Shown: piece after piece, positions 53,482 through 56,572 of the stretch
Position numbering within the stretch: the first letter of the stretch is position 1
Layout: the number at the start of each line of letters is the position of its first letter
Origin: Clostridia bacterium
Lineage (GTDB): Bacteria; Bacillota; Clostridia; Christensenellales; Aristaeellaceae
Direction: 5' to 3'
Assembly (NCBI GenBank): GCA_017936375.1
Contig: JAGBFR010000016.1
Location: forward strand, 1-56,572
Length of the DNA stretch: 56,572 bases
Program-made: the position numbers and the translations under genes
Notes under the pieces: model-generated
What the model saw: the letters and a program-made list of their open reading frames with translations, nothing else
Told to the model about the DNA's origin: nothing
The model's database searches: none

Positions 53482-54381
53482 ATGCGCCTTGCCTGCATCG
53501 GTATCGGCTCCAACGCGATCCGCCTGCTGACGGCAGAGTGGCATGAGGGAAAGCTCGTCGCCGTGCGCCGCGAGCGCCGCGGCACGCGCCTGTTTGCGGG
53601 CCTCGTCGACGGCGCGCTGACGGAAAACAGCATACAGTCTTCTGTGGACGCCGTGGGTGAGCTTGCTGAGCTTGCGCGATGCGACGGCGCACGGGAGATT
53701 TTTGTTTTTGCCACGAGCGCTGTGCGGGACGCCTCCAACGGGCATCTGTTTACCGCGCGCGCGGAGGCTGTCAGCGGCGCGCAGGTGGAGATCATCACCG
53801 GCGAACAGGAAGCCGTTCTTTCTTATTATGGGGTGAGCGAGGGCGGTCTGTGCGGCATGATCGACATTGGCGGCGGCTCTACGGAGTTTACCCTCGGCGA
53901 AGGAGAGCGCATACTCGGCGCTGTCAGCCTGCAGATGGGCGCGGTGCGCATGAACGGGCAGACGCCGGTTCTTAGGATTGAGGACTATGAGGCGACGGTC
54001 GAGCGCTGCGCGCGGATGATACGCCGGGACGCGCAGGCGCTGCTTGCCTGCCCGCGGATGGATGAATGGGCGGGTGTTGGCGGGACGATGACGACATTGG
54101 GCGCGATGCAGCGCCGCGTGCCGCTGTTTGATCCGGAGAGCTGTGAGGGCATGCTGGTCACCTTTGACGAGGTCGCGGCGTGGGGAGCGCGCATCTCCCG
54201 CATGACCATCGCCGAGCGCAGGGGCATTGTCGGCCTGATGCCGCAACGCGCGGATATTATTCCAAGTGGGATTGCTATTCTGGAGGCGGCGATGCGCTGC
54301 TTTGGCATTGGAAAGCTGCGTCTTTCTGCGCATGGAAATATGGATGGCTATCTGAAGAAAAAATTTAAGGAAACCTATTGA
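53482..54381 (+). CDS. Ppx/GppA-family exopolyphosphatase
   Basis: 299 residues from ATG 53482 (MRLACIGIGSNAIRLLTAEW), with GGAGGA 6-12 bases upstream. ASKHA fold: GIGSNAIRLL (phosphate 1), IFVFATSAVRDASNG, IDIGGGSTEF (phosphate 2, GGGS) and WAGVGGTMTTL, then IVGLMPQRADIIPSGIAILE. Removes terminal phosphate from polyphosphate or pppGpp. Follows divIC directly, as in several Clostridia. Confidence 0.92.
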   Translation: MRLACIGIGSNAIRLLTAEWHEGKLVAVRRERRGTRLFAGLVDGALTENSIQSSVDAVGELAELARCDGAREIFVFATSAVRDASNGHLFTARAEAVSGAQVEIITGEQEAVLSYYGVSEGGLCGMIDIGGGSTEFTLGEGERILGAVSLQMGAVRMNGQTPVLRIEDYEATVERCARMIRRDAQALLACPRMDEWAGVGGTMTTLGAMQRRVPLFDPESCEGMLVTFDEVAAWGARISRMTIAERRGIVGLMPQRADIIPSGIAILEAAMRCFGIGKLRLSAHGNMDGYLKKKFKETY

Positions 54382-54406
54382 CAAATGCTTTAGGATGAGA
54401 TATACT
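54378..54406 (+). promoter_or_regulatory. tRNA operon promoter
   Basis: -35 TTGACA (54378..54383), 17-bp spacer, -10 TATACT (54401..54406), overlapping the end of the Ppx gene; a near-consensus promoter for the two tRNAs. Confidence 0.88.
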
Positions 54407-54435
54407 GATTAAGTCGTCAGAACGACACCATACAT

Positions 54436-54512
54436 CGCGGGATGGAGCAGTCTGGCAGCTCGTCGGGCTCATAACCCGAAGGTCGGAGGTTCAAATCCTC
54501 CTCCCGCAACCA
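54436..54512 (+). tRNA. tRNA-fMet (initiator, CAT)
   Basis: 77 nt cloverleaf with CCA encoded. Acceptor CGCGGGA/TCCCGCA has the C1-A72 mismatch of bacterial initiators, and the anticodon stem has the three G-C pairs (GGGCTCATAACCC). D loop AGCAGTCTGGCAGCTC and T arm GGAGGTTCAAATCCTCC are complete. Confidence 0.96.
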
Positions 54513-54518
54513 ACTCAT

Positions 54519-54595
54519 GGCTCAATAGCTCAGCTGGCTAGAGCGTCCGGTTCATACCCGGCAGGTCGATGGTTCGAATCCGTCTTGAGCCACCA
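54519..54595 (+). tRNA. tRNA-Met (elongator, CAT)
   Basis: 77 nt with CCA. Acceptor GGCTCAA/TTGAGCC fully paired; anticodon loop TTCATAC in the stem CCGG/CCGG. The GTTCATACCC context matches elongator tRNA-Met rather than the lysidine tRNA-Ile2 (which usually has CTCATAAC). Six bases after the initiator tRNA, same transcript. Confidence 0.9.
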
Positions 54596-54597
54596 AA

Positions 54598-54633
54598 ACC
54601 GTTCAAGTGTAACAACTTGGACGGTCTTTTTTT
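54598..54633 (+). terminator. Terminator of the tRNA operon
   Basis: ACCGTTCAAGT-gtaaca-ACTTGGACGGT (one G-T pair) followed by CTTTTTTTG. Confidence 0.9.
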
Positions 54634-55085
54634 GTCCTGTTTGAACAGAGCACCGTACCTGAAGCATGAATGATTCCAGATGTTGGTGGTTATGATATAC
54701 AGGAATTTTGATATATTATTTATGAGACCGGGTTGAGGATGCTTAGAAGGGTGAGTCAACTTTTTGACAACAGGAGACTATTTTGCTGGAGGATTTCATG
54801 CTTTGATGACGATTTCAGGGTAAATAGGGCAGTTTTTTTGAGGAGCAATCCTATATACAAAAGGGTTAGAATTGAGGTTTATGTTTCGCAATGGCACAGA
54901 GGCATTGATCAGAATCTGAGATTCATGAGAGATGTGTAGTTGGAAACCTGTGCATTGTGAAAGAAAAAAGCCTTACCCTGGAACAGAATGGTTTCTTAAC
55001 AGGATTCGTCCTGCGATGTTTCTGTTGGCAGTGTTGAATCGAACCAAAAAACGCCGAAGACAGATAACCACGGCTTTCGGCATTC
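54634..55085. other. Gene-poor AT-rich stretch
   Basis: No convincing gene. Two overlapping rightward frames (54733..54939 and 54932..55171) lack SD sites, family features and host codon use. The base composition is more AT-rich than the host genes on either side, so this may be the remains of foreign DNA next to a tRNA. The only clear element is the leftward terminator at 55045..55081. Confidence 0.5.
55045..55081 (-). terminator. Leftward terminator downstream of the esterase
   Basis: Minus strand GCCGAAAG-(14 nt)-TCTTCGGC followed by GTTTTTTGG; most likely ends the transcript coming from 56056 through the esterase gene. Confidence 0.7.
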
Positions 55086-55136
55086 TTATTTCAGTTGGGA
55101 GAAGTTATGCCAATAATTGCACTCCTTATACAGCAT
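55086..55136 (-). CDS. Possible 16-residue peptide gene
   Basis: MLYKECNYWHNFSQLK, with a very good SD (GGGAGG, 55144..55149) 7 bases before ATG 55136, ending just before the terminator at 55045..55081. Too short to judge by composition; chance occurrence is quite possible. It lies about 150 bases after the esterase stop on the same transcript. Confidence 0.25.
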   Translation of the reverse strand: MLYKECNYWHNFSQLK

Positions 55137-55282
55137 CGTCATTCCTCCCGATCGCTTGCAAAATAAAATGAAGAATTTCTTGTGCTGCTCATTTGCGGAT
55201 TGCAAAAAGATGATTGAACACAGACAAGCCGCATGCAATCATCCATATGAGGGGGGAAGCGAGTTTGGAGAGAAGCCGGCGT

Positions 55283-56056
55283 TTACACCTTGTTTTTGCC
55301 CATCTGCTTATAGACGTCCTCGCGATTGATCCATCTGAAGAATTCCTCGATTTCCTTGTCCCAGATGGCAAATTCATGCTCATATCCCGGAAGATCGTCA
55401 TAGCGGTAGCGGGAGGCCTGCCAGGTTGTACCAAAGGTCTGGTGATACCGTGTGACCCGGTCATAAAGAAAATCCTGATCGCCAATGGACATGAACAGAT
55501 CAGGCAGCTTCACAGGCCAGTCAAGCGCCTTTCGTGTCACTTCATACAGGTCAACGCGCATGATTCGATGGGGATCTGTTTCGCTGTCCGGATCAGGAAT
55601 GCCCGGGGAAAAAGCGCCAATAGCGCTGTAGCGCTGCGGATTCTGAAGGCCGTGAAGCAGTGCGCCGTAGCCGCCCATCGACAGACCGGCGATATACCGC
55701 TGCTTCGGATCGGAAGAAACCGGGAAGTAGTTTTCGACGAATTCCGGCAGCTCGGCGTTCAGAAAGTCGTAAAAGCGCTCTCCCAAAGGGGCGTTCAGAT
55801 AGGCTTTGTTATGGCAGGAGAACGTGACGACTGCGATGCGGTATTCCTCTGCGTATCGCTCGACGCTTGTGTAGCGCTGCCAGACTCTGTAATCGTTGCC
55901 GTATCCATGCAGCAGATAGAGTACGGGGAACTTGGCGGGCAAGGCATGCGTGTGCGGCATATGCAGATTGCAGGACGTAAACGAAGGGAGAGTGACCGCA
56001 ATATCGACAGGGTAACCGAACGAATAGGAATAGAAGTTGCAATGAATCTGTGCCAT
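55283..56056 (-). CDS. Alpha/beta-hydrolase esterase (esterase D-like)
   Basis: 257 residues from ATG 56056 (MAQIHCNFYSYSFGYPVDIA), SD GAGG 7 bases upstream. PVLYLLHGYGNDYRVWQRYT at the oxyanion region, nucleophile Ser in RYIAGLSMGGYGALLHGLQN, Asp in SIGDQDFLYD and His in GYEHEFAIWDKEIEEFF. Family of tributyrin esterases, S-formylglutathione hydrolase-like and cinnamoyl esterases. Cytosolic. Starts 35 bases after the sugar-kinase gene, same direction, so likely co-transcribed. Confidence 0.9.
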   Translation of the reverse strand: MAQIHCNFYSYSFGYPVDIAVTLPSFTSCNLHMPHTHALPAKFPVLYLLHGYGNDYRVWQRYTSVERYAEEYRIAVVTFSCHNKAYLNAPLGERFYDFLNAELPEFVENYFPVSSDPKQRYIAGLSMGGYGALLHGLQNPQRYSAIGAFSPGIPDPDSETDPHRIMRVDLYEVTRKALDWPVKLPDLFMSIGDQDFLYDRVTRYHQTFGTTWQASRYRYDDLPGYEHEFAIWDKEIEEFFRWINREDVYKQMGKNKV

Positions 56057-56091
56057 GTACAAACCTCATGGCGTTGATGATGGCGGGGAGC

Positions 56092-56572
56092 TCAGGCGCG
56101 CGTATTCATATAGGCAGCGATTTCTTCAGGCGTCGGCATCACGCGCAGGGCGCCGCGGCGGGTGGTGACCAGAGAGGCGGCGGCGTTGGCCAGCGTCAGC
56201 ATCTTCCTGAGGCGATCCTCGGTAAAGCTGGTCAGGCCGTTTTCCAGCACATCGTGCAGCACGCAGGCACAGAAGGTATCGCCTGCGCCTGTGGTCTCAA
56301 TCGTGTCAGGATTGATCTGCGCGGGTACCTCGACCATGAAATCCTTCGTGTAAGCGCGGCTGCCGTCCGGTCCCAAGGAGACGAGGATGAGCGGAATATC
56401 GAATTCGCTGCGCAGCGCGTTGACGCCGGCAGTGAAATCCGTCTCGCCCGTCAGCCACTGGATTTCATTGTCGGAGATTTTGAGGATGTCGCAGTGCGCA
56501 AGGCCGAAGCGGACGGCCTTTTTGGCGTCCTCAAGATCCTTCCAGAGCGGGGGACGCAGATTGGGATCGAAG
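56092..56572 (-). CDS. PfkB-family sugar kinase, fructokinase-like (5' end outside window)
   Basis: The last 160 residues are visible. FDPNLRPPLWKDLEDAKKAV, ILKISDNEIQWLTGE and IETTGAGDTFCACVLHDVLE are PfkB signatures; the Asp of GAGD is the catalytic base. FDPNLR is common in fructokinases. The end MPTPEEIAAYMNTRA is typical. The N-terminus with the sugar-binding part lies beyond 56572. Followed by the esterase gene. Confidence 0.9.
   Translation of the reverse strand, partial: FDPNLRPPLWKDLEDAKKAVRFGLAHCDILKISDNEIQWLTGETDFTAGVNALRSEFDIPLILVSLGPDGSRAYTKDFMVEVPAQINPDTIETTGAGDTFCACVLHDVLENGLTSFTEDRLRKMLTLANAAASLVTTRRGALRVMPTPEEIAAYMNTRA

Noticed and set aside
54519-54595. Lysidine-type tRNA-Ile (CAT) instead of tRNA-Met
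   Set aside because: The anticodon loop context GTTCATACCC and acceptor stem are those of elongator tRNA-Met; a tRNAscan-type isotype score would settle it.
54733-55171. Two overlapping rightward frames of 68 and 79 residues after the tRNAs
   Set aside because: No SD, no family pattern, poor composition, and they run through a clear leftward terminator.

Overview
The window looks like a chromosome segment of an anaerobic, endospore-forming, fairly GC-rich Clostridia (Bacillota), probably a gut organism. The evidence is sporulation genes of the yabP-yabQ-divIC type, a Na+ decarboxylase-type pump, a DUF362 ferredoxin and strong Shine-Dalgarno sites throughout. I cannot name the genus from sequence alone. 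The left third (1 to about 18950) is less GC-rich, almost entirely leftward and densely overlapping: it is a prophage whose left end lies outside the window. The rest is host sequence.

Prophage, read in its own direction (right to left). A serine integrase (17543..18913) sits at the right junction, which cuts a host sirtuin gene inside its NAD-binding motif. Next comes the lysogeny switch: a short CI-like repressor (15834..16187), a divergent Cro-like HTH gene (15466..15660) and four copies of one palindromic operator. A small leftward gene (16105..16254), preceded by two LexA-type boxes, runs antisense into the repressor gene. A long leftward early operon (15424 down to 4483) holds a PP-loop/PAPS-reductase-like protein, a radical SAM protein, a DUF1064 nuclease-like protein, a MazG-like protein, a ThyX-like protein, many small zinc-ribbon proteins, a replisome organizer, a helicase loader and a DUF1492 late-activator-like protein. 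It is followed by a cassette flanked by terminators (3479..4484): a ribbon-helix-helix gene, three operators in a two-way promoter, and three tiny leftward genes. A late promoter with a 10-bp repeat array and a terminator in its leader then precedes terS and terL, followed by receptor-binding/fibre-like genes.

Host part. 18959..19607 is the sirtuin remnant. 19662..25068 (leftward) holds a YfhO-type membrane protein, a small NrdD-like protein, an SGNH esterase and trpS. 25327..31518 (rightward) holds a glycosyltransferase-GtrA fusion, a CPBP protease, rlmH, an amino-acid kinase, a PHP phosphatase, a small membrane zinc-ribbon protein and a lipoprotein resembling an M1 peptidase without its active site. 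After a convergent YkvI-like transporter, 32716..40207 holds alr, a 5-formyl-THF cyclo-ligase, rsmD, coaD, a coiled-coil protein, a second glycosyltransferase, mazG and hup.

40361..52274 is a mixed accessory stretch: two AEC transporters around a DUF362 ferredoxin, a ferritin-like protein, Na+ pump beta and gamma-like subunits, a Gfo/Idh/MocA oxidoreductase, a beta-lactamase-family hydrolase, a Wzx-type flippase and a solute-binding lipoprotein. It separates hup from yabP, which are normally close. yabP-yabQ-divIC-ppx, tRNA-fMet and tRNA-Met follow. After a gene-poor gap the window ends with an esterase and a partial PfkB sugar kinase, both leftward.

The strongest candidates for undescribed biology are the anti-defence-like cassette at 3479..4484, the LexA-controlled gene antisense to a non-cleavable repressor, the attenuated late promoter, and the prophage inserted in sir2.
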